A DNA stretch of 64,000 bases from SHZI01 sp964384525 (lineage in GTDB: Bacteria > Pseudomonadota > Gammaproteobacteria > Steroidobacterales > GCA-2729495), in the NCBI GenBank assembly GCA_964384525.1, contig CAYLKO010000006.1:1-64000 (forward strand), read 5' to 3'. The translations under genes and the position numbers were made by a program. The notes beneath the pieces were generated by a model that was not told the origin of the DNA, did not search any database, and saw nothing but the letters and a program-made list of their open reading frames with translations. Shown one piece after another: positions 43,075 to 51,257 of this stretch. Each line of letters begins with the position of its first letter. Position 1 is the stretch's first letter.

Positions 43075-44124
43075 TTATAGCAAAAGTCTCACCTTTGAAT
43101 GTTCCACGTGGAACAGCCGGGCTGCCGGCGGCAGGGTCAGATTGTCTGGGTCCAACGAGGTTACAAAGGCTTGGGCAGGAATTTCCGCCACTTGCGTCAG
43201 TAGCCGTTGCAGGTGCTCTCGATCCAGATCAGCGCCCGGCTCATCCAGCAGCAACACGACCGCATGGTCGCGGTAGTCGGCCACCAACTGCAGCTGCGCG
43301 AGCGTCAGTGCCGCCGCAATCAATTTTTCCTGCCCCCGCGAGACGGATTCCTTCGCCCGCCGGGCACGCAGTGCAATTCGAAAGTCGGCACGATGCGGTC
43401 CCGTCGTGCTGGTTCCCATATGCAGATCGCGATCCCGGCAGCCATCCAGGGCGGCTGCCAGCGTCAGGCCTTCTCCCCAGCCAGGCAGATAGCTGATCTC
43501 GATGTCCGCCTCCAGCAGCTGCGAACCTGCCAGCCGCACCAAAGGCTGCAGACGGTCGATAAAGCGACGGCGACTGGCATCGATTATCTCGCTTTCGGTA
43601 ACCAGGCAGTCATTCCAGAGCCAGGCACCGGCGGCGTAGCCAGCCCTGAGGGCGGCATTTCGCTGCTGGAGGCCCCGTCGATAGCGCTGCCATGCGGGGA
43701 GAAAGTGCTGTTCCACGTGAAACACTCCCCAATCCAGGAATTGCCGTCGGCCTGCAGGCGGCCCAACAACCAGCTCGTGACTGCCCGGATCAAGCAACTG
43801 AACTGGCAACGCTCGCGCCAGCTCCGCACGGGTGCCCGGCGCTCCCTCACCGCGGCTCGATAACCCGTCGGCGCGGGGGATCTCNNNNNNNNNNGCGCGT
43901 CCATGCAGCCCTGCGCCCAACCGCGCAAACAGCGTCGACCGGGCCTCCCCGAAGCGAATCGCCCCTTCCGTGCGAGCAATGCGGAACGACAGGCCCCGAC
44001 CCAGGAAATACAACGCCTCCAGCAAGCTCGTCTTGCCCGAGGCATTGCCGCCCGCGATGACATTGAACCCCGGGGCAGGTTCCAACTCGACAGATTCAAA
44101 GCAGCGGAAGGACTCCAGCCGCAT
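43075..44124 (-). CDS. recF: DNA replication and repair protein RecF, interrupted by an assembly gap
   Basis: SMC-like ATPase loading RecA at gaps with RecOR. Walker A is GGNASGKTSLLEAL, the Walker B/signature region LLLDEPGADLD is near the C-terminus, and SRGQEKLIAAAL is the signature motif. FLDWGVFHVE is a strong RecF mark. Ten Ns at 43885-43894 replace about 3-4 residues on paper, but comparison with the usual spacing before the RIDG-like RADG suggests a few more may be missing. Both flanks stay in one frame. ATG 44124 (MRLESFRCFE) fits the family; GTG 44214, next to the dnaN stop, would add 30 Gly/Ala-rich residues. Confidence 0.9.
   Translation of the reverse strand: MRLESFRCFESVELEPAPGFNVIAGGNASGKTSLLEALYFLGRGLSFRIARTEGAIRFGEARSTLFARLGAGLHGRXXXXEIPRADGLSSRGEGAPGTRAELARALPVQLLDPGSHELVVGPPAGRRQFLDWGVFHVEQHFLPAWQRYRRGLQQRNAALRAGYAAGAWLWNDCLVTESEIIDASRRRFIDRLQPLVRLAGSQLLEADIEISYLPGWGEGLTLAAALDGCRDRDLHMGTSTTGPHRADFRIALRARRAKESVSRGQEKLIAAALTLAQLQLVADYRDHAVVLLLDEPGADLDREHLQRLLTQVAEIPAQAFVTSLDPDNLTLPPAARLFHVEHSKVRLLL
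43885..43894. other. Assembly gap (ten Ns) inside recF
   Basis: Bases 43885-43894 are N. Coding sequence of recF is clear on both sides, so the gap is a scaffolding artefact, not a biological break; a run of exactly ten may be a nominal size. Frame continuity requires the true gap length to leave remainder 1 on division by 3. Confidence 0.98.
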
Positions 44125-44215
44125 TTCCGCCACCACCGGTTGACCGTCCAAACCGGCGCCACCCGCAAGGTCGCCAGCAGAACCAGGAGCTTCCGGGAAC
44201 TCCGGCGTAGTCACC

Positions 44216-45334
44216 TCAGAGCCGCATGGGCATTACGACGTATCGGGCTACGGACGTGCCTGGGGCGCTAAGCAGACAACTGCTGCTCGCATCGACAAAA
44301 CCAACCTCGACCTGCTCACCTTCGACCGCTGCCAGCGCATCCAGCAGGTAGTTGACGTTGAAGCCGATCTCCAAGGGCTGCCCTTTGTACTCCACTTCGA
44401 GTTCGTCACTGGCTTCCTCCTGATCCGGATTGTTGGCTTGAATCCGCAGACTGCCTTCACTCAGCTCCAGTCGCACACCCCGATATTTTTCGTTTGAAAG
44501 AATGGCTGCCCGCTGCAATGCCTGCCGCAGGACATCCCGACCGGCCGTCAGAACATTCCCGGCAGGCTTCGGGATGACACGCTCATAATCCGGGAAACGA
44601 CCATCAATCAGCTTCGAACTGAAGCGAACGTCGCCGATCGTTGCGCTAACATGATTGGTTCCAATGGTCAGTACAACCGGCTCATCGCCACCGAGCAGGC
44701 GTTGCAGCTCCTGCACACCCTTGCGTGGAATGATGACCTGATGGGTTCCCTTGCCACTGTTCTCACCCTTGGCCGCGGCGGCTATCGGGAGCTCGCATAG
44801 CGCCAGTCGGTGGCCGTCGGTCGCGACCGCACGCACCAACTTGCGGCCGGTTTCCAGCAGAAGGCCATTGAGGTAATACCGCACATCCTGCTGCGCCATC
44901 GCAAAGTGGGTCTTTTCGAGCAACGTTCGCAGTTCGCCCTGGCTCAACTGCAGGCTCTGCACTGCCTCGACGGACTCCACCACCGGAAATTCCGCAGCCG
45001 GTAAAGTGCCCAACACGAAACGGGAGCGACCCGACTTGATCACCAGCCGATCGCCATCGAGCTGAACCTGGACCATCGCGCCCTCAGGCAGGGCCCGACA
45101 GATGTCCAGCAACTTGCGCCCTGGCACCGTCACTTCGCCGCCACTATCCACCTTGTCGAGCTCAACCCGGGCAACGAGCTCGACCTCCAGATCCGTGGCT
45201 GTCACCGACAGCTCCTGGCCACGTACCAGAAGCAACACATTGGCCAGTATCGGCATAGTCTGCCGCCGCTCTACCACACCCATCACCGCTTGAATGGGCT
45301 TCAACAAAGTTGAACGCGAGGTACTGAACTTCAT
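44216..45334 (-). CDS. dnaN: DNA polymerase III beta clamp
   Basis: 372-residue sliding clamp; three repeated clamp domains are expected over this length. The start MKFSTSRSTLLKPIQAVMGVVERRQTMPILANVLL and the C-terminal VARYVVMPMRL are family signatures (the VMPMRL end is nearly invariant). It lies one base from the possible recF GTG and is separated from dnaA by the candidate origin. Confidence 0.97.
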   Translation of the reverse strand: MKFSTSRSTLLKPIQAVMGVVERRQTMPILANVLLLVRGQELSVTATDLEVELVARVELDKVDSGGEVTVPGRKLLDICRALPEGAMVQVQLDGDRLVIKSGRSRFVLGTLPAAEFPVVESVEAVQSLQLSQGELRTLLEKTHFAMAQQDVRYYLNGLLLETGRKLVRAVATDGHRLALCELPIAAAAKGENSGKGTHQVIIPRKGVQELQRLLGGDEPVVLTIGTNHVSATIGDVRFSSKLIDGRFPDYERVIPKPAGNVLTAGRDVLRQALQRAAILSNEKYRGVRLELSEGSLRIQANNPDQEEASDELEVEYKGQPLEIGFNVNYLLDALAAVEGEQVEVGFVDASSSCLLSAPGTSVARYVVMPMRL

Positions 45335-45601
45335 CCCGGGATCCTATGCAGGCAGCATTCTTAAAAACTGTTTTTCGAGAAAGAGATAGTAGTAGTTATT
45401 AGGGAGCACCATCGCTGTGCACAACGTCGTTCCCAACCTTTGTTTCCAGTGATTTCGGCACCAATCAGCCTGTTCGTTAACCATCGGAGAGGAAATGTAG
45501 CACCTGTGTACAAACTGTGGACAGTCAGCCCCCTGAATGTGGTCCACAACTTATGCACCGTTTATACCCTTCAACACGCACATTCGGGGATTCCAGGTCA
45601 T
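45335..45601. other. oriC: Candidate replication origin (dnaA-dnaN spacer)
   Basis: A 267-bp non-coding spacer, AT-richer than its surroundings at 45355-45410 (TTAAAAACTGTTTTTCGAG, GATAGTAGTAGTTATTAG), a possible unwinding element. Near-consensus DnaA boxes (consensus TTATNCACA) cluster beside it: TGTGCACAA at 45416-45424, TGTGTACAA at 45505-45513, TGTGGACAG at 45516-45524 and TTATGCACC at 45551-45559 (7-8 of 9 matches on either strand). No perfect box occurs here; the only perfect one is upstream of dnaA. Confidence 0.5.
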
Positions 45602-46915
45602 TCATCCGGTCAGTATGCGCAGCAGATTCTGGTAGTCCTCCCGTACGCGAACTTCCGTTTCCCGGAGCAGTTTCACCCGACGACAAGCGTGCAGCACGGT
45701 GGTGTGATCGCGTCCGCCAAACTGATCGCCGATCTCCGGCAGGCTGTGCGTTGTCAGTTCCTTGGCGAGGCTCATGGCGATCTGCCGCGGGCGCGTGATC
45801 GAGCGATTGCGGCGCTTCGACAGCAGATCAGCCACCCGCACCTTGCTGTACTCTGCCACGGTCTTCTGGATGTTCTCGATCGTCACCAGCTTTTCCTGCA
45901 AAGCCAGCAGGTCGCGCAAAGCTTCCTTGGCGAAATCCAGGGTGATGGGCCGCCCGGTGAAGGAGGAGTTGGCCATGACCCGGTGCAGTGCGCCTTCCAG
46001 TTCGCGCACGTTCGAGCGAATGCGCTGGGCGATGAAGAACGCCACTTCCTCCGGCAACTCCTTGTGACTGGCGTCGGCCTTGCTCATCAGGATCGCGACG
46101 CTGGTTTCGAGCTCGGGGGGATCGATGGAAACCGTCAAACCCCACCCGAACCGTGATTTCAGGCGCTCTTCCAGACCATTGACCTCCTTGGGATATCTGT
46201 CGCAGGTCAGGATGACCTGGCGCTGATCCTCAAGCAGAGCGTTGAAGGTATGAAAAAACTCTTCCTGGGAGCGCTCCTTGTTGGCAAAGAACTGGATGTC
46301 ATCGATCAGCAGGGCATCCAGGGTCCGGTAGGCCGCCTTGAATTCGTTGATGGTGTTGTGCTGCAGCGCACGCACCATGTCGCCGACAAATTGCTCCGAA
46401 TGCACATACGCCACGCGTGCAGTGGGCCGGTTGCTGACCATCAGATGCCCGATACCCTGCATCAGGTGGGTCTTTCCCAGACCCACACCCCCGTATATAA
46501 ACAAGGGGTTATAGCTTCGTCCGGGATTGCTGGCGACCTGTTGCGCCGCCGCTCTTGCCATCTGGTTGCTGTTGCCCTCGACGAACTTGTCGAAGGTGTA
46601 CTCGGGGTTGAATTTGCCACCAATCGCCGCCGCCAGCCGCGGTTTTACCGTAACCGCCGCACTCTGCCGCTCCACGGCAGCCAGGCTGCCGACTTCCAGG
46701 CGCACCGTCATCCCGGGGACTTCCTGCAGGAAGTCCGTGATCCGGCTGATGCAATTGCTGTTTACCCAATCCACGACAAAGCGGTTGGGCGCCAGGAGAC
46801 GCATGAGCTGCGCTTCCTCGATCGCCTGCAAGGGTCGAATCCAGGTATTGAACTGCTGCTCCGGCAGATCGGATCGAAGCTGCTGGACGCAGCGGTCCCA
46901 AAGGGACGACTGCAA
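45602..46915 (-). CDS. dnaA: Chromosomal replication initiator DnaA
   Basis: 437-residue AAA+ initiator that melts oriC. The N-terminal domain I (SSLWDRCVQQLRSDLPEQQFNTWIRPLQA) is followed by a short linker, the AAA+ core with Walker A GGVGLGKTHLMQG, Walker B LLIDDIQFF, sensor regions, and the C-terminal DNA-binding domain with the signature GGRDHTTVLHACRR. The first codon is TTG at 46915, immediately before the conserved domain I, so a weak TTG start is inferred. A perfect DnaA box lies about 75 bp upstream, consistent with autoregulation. Confidence 0.96.
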   Translation of the reverse strand: MQSSLWDRCVQQLRSDLPEQQFNTWIRPLQAIEEAQLMRLLAPNRFVVDWVNSNCISRITDFLQEVPGMTVRLEVGSLAAVERQSAAVTVKPRLAAAIGGKFNPEYTFDKFVEGNSNQMARAAAQQVASNPGRSYNPLFIYGGVGLGKTHLMQGIGHLMVSNRPTARVAYVHSEQFVGDMVRALQHNTINEFKAAYRTLDALLIDDIQFFANKERSQEEFFHTFNALLEDQRQVILTCDRYPKEVNGLEERLKSRFGWGLTVSIDPPELETSVAILMSKADASHKELPEEVAFFIAQRIRSNVRELEGALHRVMANSSFTGRPITLDFAKEALRDLLALQEKLVTIENIQKTVAEYSKVRVADLLSKRRNRSITRPRQIAMSLAKELTTHSLPEIGDQFGGRDHTTVLHACRRVKLLRETEVRVREDYQNLLRILTG

Positions 46916-46987
46916 GGCTGTACCCCGTCAAATTTGTTTATGGTGGCGAAAAAGGGGAGGCCGGCAGTCTAGCCGCCGGGGGCGGAG

Positions 46988-46996
46988 TTATCCACA
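46988..46996. promoter_or_regulatory. Perfect DnaA box upstream of dnaA
   Basis: TTATCCACA, the exact high-affinity DnaA box, in the 248-bp spacer between dnaA and rpmH. It is the only perfect copy in that spacer, which otherwise is GC-rich and shows nothing further. It may serve DnaA autoregulation or belong to an extended origin. Confidence 0.75.
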
Positions 46997-47163
46997 GGCT
47001 GCTGTCACCGTTCGAAGGGTGGCAACGCACCCCACGCAAGCACCATCAGCACTATTGACAGGCCACAGCTGGCTCCTTACCCTTCCGCCCTCCCGCACAA
47101 GGCATAACTTCAGCATTCCGGTGCCATTCCGCATCATGACTGGCCCGTTACGATAGTCCCCCC

Positions 47164-47298
47164 ATGAAAAGAACTTACCAGCCAAGCAAACTGAAGCGCG
47201 TACGGACCCATGGTTTCCGCGCCCGCATGGCGACCCGTGGTGGTCGACTGGTTCTGAAGCGCCGGCGTGCCAAGGGCCGGGCCCGTCTCACCGTCTGA
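47164..47298 (+). CDS. rpmH: 50S ribosomal protein L34
   Basis: 44-residue, highly basic ribosomal protein: MKRTYQPSKLKRVRTHGF then RARMATRGGRLVLKRRRAKGR, matching L34 from end to end. The divergent neighbour is dnaA, as in most bacteria. The next gene, rnpA, appears to start within its last codons in another frame. Confidence 0.98.
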   Translation: MKRTYQPSKLKRVRTHGFRARMATRGGRLVLKRRRAKGRARLTV

Positions 47299-47737
47299 CG
47301 GCAGACCGCCGGGCACGGACGACGATTCGCCGACACGGGCCGGCAAGACACGCCGGCAGACATTTCCCCGGACATTGCGCCTGCTGAGCGCTGCGGAATT
47401 TGCCCTCGTGTTTCAAAACGGTCAGCGCACCGCAGATTCCTGCTTCACGATCCTTTTCCATCGCAACGCGCGACCCATGCCGCGACTCGGCTTTGCGATC
47501 TCCAAAAAACAAGCGCGTCTCGCCGTGAGCCGCAACCGCCTGCGACGGCTGGTTCGGGAAAGCTTTCGCACGCATGCTACCCAGCTGCCAGCCGTTGATC
47601 TCGTGGTACTGGCCCGGGCGGGTACCCAAACTGCCAGCAACCGGGACATCATGGCGAGCCTCGACAAGCATTGGACTCGCCTCCGCGCGACGGCCGAGGC
47701 CGCCGCTGCTCCAAACAAAGGAATCAGCAACCCGTGA
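47267..47737 (+). CDS. rnpA: Ribonuclease P protein component
   Basis: Protein cofactor of RNase P for tRNA 5' maturation. The core FPRTLRLLSAAEFALVFQNGQR and GFAISKKQARLAVSRNRLRRLVRESF (RNR box) is unmistakable. No ATG is available: the only canonical start before the conserved region is GTG 47267, which overlaps rpmH by 32 bp and yields 156 residues with a Pro/Arg-rich leader of about 33. TTG 47375 would cut into the conserved FPRT motif. The stop overlaps a GTG that could also start yidC. A yidD gene, common at this position, is missing. Confidence 0.9.
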   Translation: MPRAGPVSPSDGRPPGTDDDSPTRAGKTRRQTFPRTLRLLSAAEFALVFQNGQRTADSCFTILFHRNARPMPRLGFAISKKQARLAVSRNRLRRLVRESFRTHATQLPAVDLVVLARAGTQTASNRDIMASLDKHWTRLRATAEAAAAPNKGISNP

Positions 47738-47739
47738 CG

Positions 47740-49422
47740 ATGGAAAACCTGCGGATCTTTCTCTGGGGTGGCTTGCTGATGCTGCTCTGGCTCAACTTCC
47801 AGACCTGGCAGCAGACCTTTGCACCGCCGACAACCACCACATCGGCCGGCAGCACATCTCCGGATGGCGCATCACAATCACCAGCCGCAACCCCGCAGGA
47901 CAGCGATACGGCCCTGCCCGCATTGCCGTCCGACACCACGCCAGCCAAACAAGCCGCGGCGATTGCCCCGACCACTGAAGGCACGCTGCCTGCCCCGGCA
48001 TCGGCACTGATCCACGTGCGGACCGATGTCTTTGATCTCGACATCGACACCCGCGGCGGCAATATCGTTGAGGTTCGACTGCCCGGTTACCCGGTGCACA
48101 AAGACCAGCCCGACGTTCCTGTCCAGCTCCTGAACCAGACGCCGGAACACTTTTTTGTCTATCAGGATGGCTTGCGGGCGGCAGATGGCCAACCCGAAGC
48201 CAATCACATGGCTGCCTACACCGCGGCGGTCGACAACTACACCATGGCTCCCGGCGCGGATGAACTGCAGGTGCCGTTGACCTGGCAGAGCCCCGACGGT
48301 GTGACGGTCACGAAGACCTACACCTTCCATCGCGGCAGCTACGCCATCGATCAGGCCTACACCGTTGCCAACCATGGCGACCAGCCGTACCAGGTGGCGC
48401 AATATCTGCAGATACAGCGGGTCAGCACGCCGCAGAAGCGGTCGATGTTCGACGTCGACACCTATTCATTCCACGGACCCGTCGCCTACAACGGCGAGAA
48501 GTATCAGAAGATCAACGTCGACGATCTCAAGGACAAGCCCTTCTCCGAAGACGTTGCCAATGGCTGGTTCGCGGCGATCCAGCACCACTTTCTCGCAGCT
48601 GCCGTGCCACCCGCCACCGAGACCTGGCATTACAACGCCCGGCTCGCCGATGGCAAATTCCATGTCAGTGCGATTGGCCCGCTGACAACGGTGGCGCCCG
48701 GCGCCACAGCCAGTCTGGATGCCAAGCTCTTTGTCGGGCCCAAACTCCAGAATCAGCTCAGCGTCACTGCCCCGAAACTGGAACTGACCGTGGACTACGG
48801 CCGGCTCACGCTGCTGGCCCAGCCCCTGTTCTGGCTGCTCGAGAAGGTGCACAGCGTGGTGCATAACTGGGGCCTGGCCATCATCCTCGTCACCTTCCTG
48901 ATCAAACTCGTGTTCTACAAGCTGGCGGAAACCAGCGGCCGCTCCATGGCCGGCATGCGCAAACTCCAGCCGCGGATGAAAGCGTTGCAGGAGCGGCACA
49001 AGGATGACCGTCAGGCCATGAGTGCGGCGCTGATGGAGCTCTACAAGAAGGAAAAGATCAATCCGGCGGCCGGCTGCCTGCCCATGCTGGTGCAGATTCC
49101 GTTCTTCATTGCGTTTTACTGGGTGCTGCTGGAAAGCGTGGAGATGCGGCAGGCGCCGTTCATGTTCTGGATCACCGATCTGTCGTCGCGCGATCCCTTC
49201 TTCATCCTGCCGTTGTTGATGGGCGCGGCCATGTTCTTCCAGCAGAAGCTGAATCCGGCGCCACCGGACCCGATACAGGCGAAGATGATGCAGCTCATGC
49301 CGATTGCATTCACGGTTTTCTTTGCCTTCTTCCCGGCGGGACTCGTGCTGTACTGGCTGACCAACTCGGTGCTGTCGATCGCCCAGCAGTGGCGCATCAA
49401 CAAGGTACTGGGCGCTGACTGA
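47740..49422 (+). CDS. yidC: Membrane protein insertase YidC
   Basis: 560-residue inner-membrane insertase for Sec-dependent and independent proteins. N-terminal helix IFLWGGLLMLLWLNFQ, a Thr/Pro/Ala-rich linker, the large periplasmic domain (about residues 100-330) and five C-terminal helices with KLAETSGRSMAGMRKLQPRMKAL (hydrophilic coiled segment) and NPAAGCLPMLVQIPFFIAFYWVL. ATG 47740 chosen; a GTG at 47734 overlapping the rnpA stop would add two residues. It ends inside the presumed start of mnmE. Confidence 0.96.
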   Translation: MENLRIFLWGGLLMLLWLNFQTWQQTFAPPTTTTSAGSTSPDGASQSPAATPQDSDTALPALPSDTTPAKQAAAIAPTTEGTLPAPASALIHVRTDVFDLDIDTRGGNIVEVRLPGYPVHKDQPDVPVQLLNQTPEHFFVYQDGLRAADGQPEANHMAAYTAAVDNYTMAPGADELQVPLTWQSPDGVTVTKTYTFHRGSYAIDQAYTVANHGDQPYQVAQYLQIQRVSTPQKRSMFDVDTYSFHGPVAYNGEKYQKINVDDLKDKPFSEDVANGWFAAIQHHFLAAAVPPATETWHYNARLADGKFHVSAIGPLTTVAPGATASLDAKLFVGPKLQNQLSVTAPKLELTVDYGRLTLLAQPLFWLLEKVHSVVHNWGLAIILVTFLIKLVFYKLAETSGRSMAGMRKLQPRMKALQERHKDDRQAMSAALMELYKKEKINPAAGCLPMLVQIPFFIAFYWVLLESVEMRQAPFMFWITDLSSRDPFFILPLLMGAAMFFQQKLNPAPPDPIQAKMMQLMPIAFTVFFAFFPAGLVLYWLTNSVLSIAQQWRINKVLGAD

Positions 49423-50767
49423 GCCATCCGGGCGCACCATCGTTGCCCGCGCGACACCGCCGGGCGTGGGCGGCGTAGGGATCGTCCGGGTTTCCGGGCC
49501 GGACGTACCGGCCATCGCCATGGCCTTGCTCGGCAGCTGCCCACCCGCCCGGGTGGCCACGTTGAAACCCTTTCGGGATTCAGCCGGCGCGACGATCGAT
49601 ACCGGTCTCGCGCTGTATTTTCCGGCACCGGACTCCTACACCGGCGAGCATGTGCTCGAGTTGCACGCGCATGGTGGTCCGGTACTCATTGACCTCCTGA
49701 TCGAGCAGGTCATTGCCGCGGGCGCCCGGCTCGCCCGGCCCGGCGAGTTTTCCGAGCGGGCATTCCTGAACAACAAGCTCGACCTGCTGCAGGCCGAAGC
49801 CATCGCAGACCTGATCAATGCCGGTTCGCGCACCGCCGCCCGCGCGGCCCAGCGCTCGATGGCCGGTGCGTTTTCGGCCGCGATCCTGGCGCTGAATGAG
49901 CAGCTCACCGCGCTGCGCATCTACGTCGAGGCCGCCATCGATTTTCCGGAAGAGGAAATCGATTTCCTCGATACCGACGAATTGCGGGCTCGTTTGCAGA
50001 CTGTGGCCACCGGGTTTGACCGCATCGAAGCGGCTGCCAGGCAGGGGCGGCTGCTGCGCGATGGCCTGCAGGTGGTGCTCGCCGGCCGGCCGAACAGCGG
50101 CAAGTCCAGTTTGTTGAACCAGCTTGCCGGCCATGAAGCTGCCATCGTCACCGCCCAGCCAGGCACCACCCGCGACGTCATCCGCGAGCAGATCGACATC
50201 GATGGCCTGCCCGTACACATCATCGATACCGCCGGCTTGCGCGAGAGCGATGACGTGGTGGAGCAGGAAGGCGTGCGGCGCACCCGCAGCCAGCTTGCCG
50301 TTGCCGATCTCGCACTGCTGCTGCTGGACACGACCGACCCCGCGGATCCCGAGCCACTGCTTGCCGAACTGCCCGCAGAGCTGCCGGTGATTCGGGTGTG
50401 GAACAAGATCGATCTCGGCGGCGCAACGCCTGGCGTGGTTCAGTCCGGCGCCGGGGATATGGAAATTGCCATCTCCGCGCTGACCGGCGCCGGCATCGCC
50501 GCCCTGCGCGAGGCCATCAAGGCCCGTGCCGGCTTTGAGGCAGCAGGCGAGGGCACGATGATCGCCCGTCAGCGACATCTCGACAGCATTCGTCGGGCAC
50601 GCGCGCATTTCGACGCCGGTATGGTGCAGCTGATGGAACACCGTGCCGGGGAGCTGTTGGCTGAAGAGCTCGGTTGCGCTCAGCGGGCGCTGGCGGAGAT
50701 CACGGGGGAGTTCAGCAGTGATGATCTGCTGGGGGAGATTTTCGGCAGCTTTTGTATCGGGAAATAA
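49415..50767 (+). CDS. mnmE: tRNA modification GTPase MnmE, probable CTG start
   Basis: With MnmG installs the cmnm5 group at U34 of tRNAs. From the CTG at 49415 the protein has 450 residues, and reads TEPSGRTIVARATPPGVGGVGIVRVSG, aligning with the usual N-terminus DTIVAxATPPGxGGVGI. The first ATG/GTG/TTG in frame is GTG 49466, which would remove that conserved stretch; an in-frame stop at 49358-49360 bounds the region. AAGG lies 9 nt before the CTG. The G domain has GRPNSGKSSLLN (P-loop), GTTRD, DTAGLRE and NKID; the C-terminal CIGK is complete. It overlaps yidC by 8 bp. Confidence 0.9.
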   Translation: MTEPSGRTIVARATPPGVGGVGIVRVSGPDVPAIAMALLGSCPPARVATLKPFRDSAGATIDTGLALYFPAPDSYTGEHVLELHAHGGPVLIDLLIEQVIAAGARLARPGEFSERAFLNNKLDLLQAEAIADLINAGSRTAARAAQRSMAGAFSAAILALNEQLTALRIYVEAAIDFPEEEIDFLDTDELRARLQTVATGFDRIEAAARQGRLLRDGLQVVLAGRPNSGKSSLLNQLAGHEAAIVTAQPGTTRDVIREQIDIDGLPVHIIDTAGLRESDDVVEQEGVRRTRSQLAVADLALLLLDTTDPADPEPLLAELPAELPVIRVWNKIDLGGATPGVVQSGAGDMEIAISALTGAGIAALREAIKARAGFEAAGEGTMIARQRHLDSIRRARAHFDAGMVQLMEHRAGELLAEELGCAQRALAEITGEFSSDDLLGEIFGSFCIGK

Positions 50768-50884
50768 TGTGGGCCCCGGGAAATCTACCAAAGGCCTGCT
50801 GCTCTGCCAGCAAATCATCAGTTATGCGCCATTCCCGAACCCAGCGCCTTGTGGCAGGCTTAACGCCTGTCTGGAGGTCCGCCA

Positions 50885-51070
50885 ATGTCAACGGCCAAGG
50901 AAGACCTGACCCGATTGATTCAGCAACAGCCTGACGACAGTTCTCGTGAGGAGATCATTCGTGAGCTGGCATTCCATGCCATGGTTGAACGCGGCTTGGC
51001 GGATGCCGACGCAAAGCGGTCGATTCCCAACGAAGAAATGGGCCGGCGTATTCGCTCGTGGCGACCCTAA
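50885..51070 (+). CDS. Small antitoxin-like protein
   Basis: 61 residues: MSTAKEDLTRLIQQQPDDSSREEIIRELAFHAMVERGLADADA, split here by family resemblance to antitoxins accompanying RelE/ParE toxins, which share the LxxxQxLPDD and RxLADxDAGxxIPHEEVxRR pattern. The end SIPNEEMGRRIRSW matches that pattern. A strong ribosome site (GGAGG, 7 nt before ATG) supports expression. It is followed directly by decayed toxin sequence, so it may be an orphan antitoxin, perhaps retained as a regulator or as anti-addiction. Confidence 0.72.
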   Translation: MSTAKEDLTRLIQQQPDDSSREEIIRELAFHAMVERGLADADAKRSIPNEEMGRRIRSWRP

Positions 51071-51225
51071 CGTGGACCTGGAAGCCGAGCGCGTGCTCGC
51101 ACGGCTCAGGACATCTTTGATCGTGCGCAGCTGCTCCGGGACTTTCCGGAGATGGGGATGACGGCAACATCGAAATTCTCGGGGTTTTCCATGGTGCTCT
51201 TGATCTTGCGCGGTACGAGTTGTGA
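51071..51225 (+). pseudogene. Frameshifted and internally deleted RelE/ParE-type toxin
   Basis: Three reading frames together show toxin pieces in order: WTWK near 51073, AERVLARL near 51084, DIFDRAQLLRDFPEMG at 51110-51157, and after a frame change and a missing middle IEILGVFHGALDLARYEL ending with TGA at 51223-51225. A complete toxin would need roughly 30-50 more residues between the last two. Position immediately after an antitoxin-like gene fits a former type II toxin-antitoxin pair. Confidence 0.65.
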
Positions 51226-51257
51226 GGGTTTGCCTTCACTACCCATAGGACGTTCCT

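Noticed and set aside
46916..47163. The dnaA-rpmH spacer as the sole replication origin
   Set aside because: Only one perfect DnaA box is present and the spacer is GC-rich; the dnaA-dnaN spacer has more clustered boxes and an AT-rich stretch.
49466..50767. A shortened mnmE starting at GTG 49466
   Set aside because: It would omit the conserved TIVARATPPG N-terminal segment visible upstream in the same frame.
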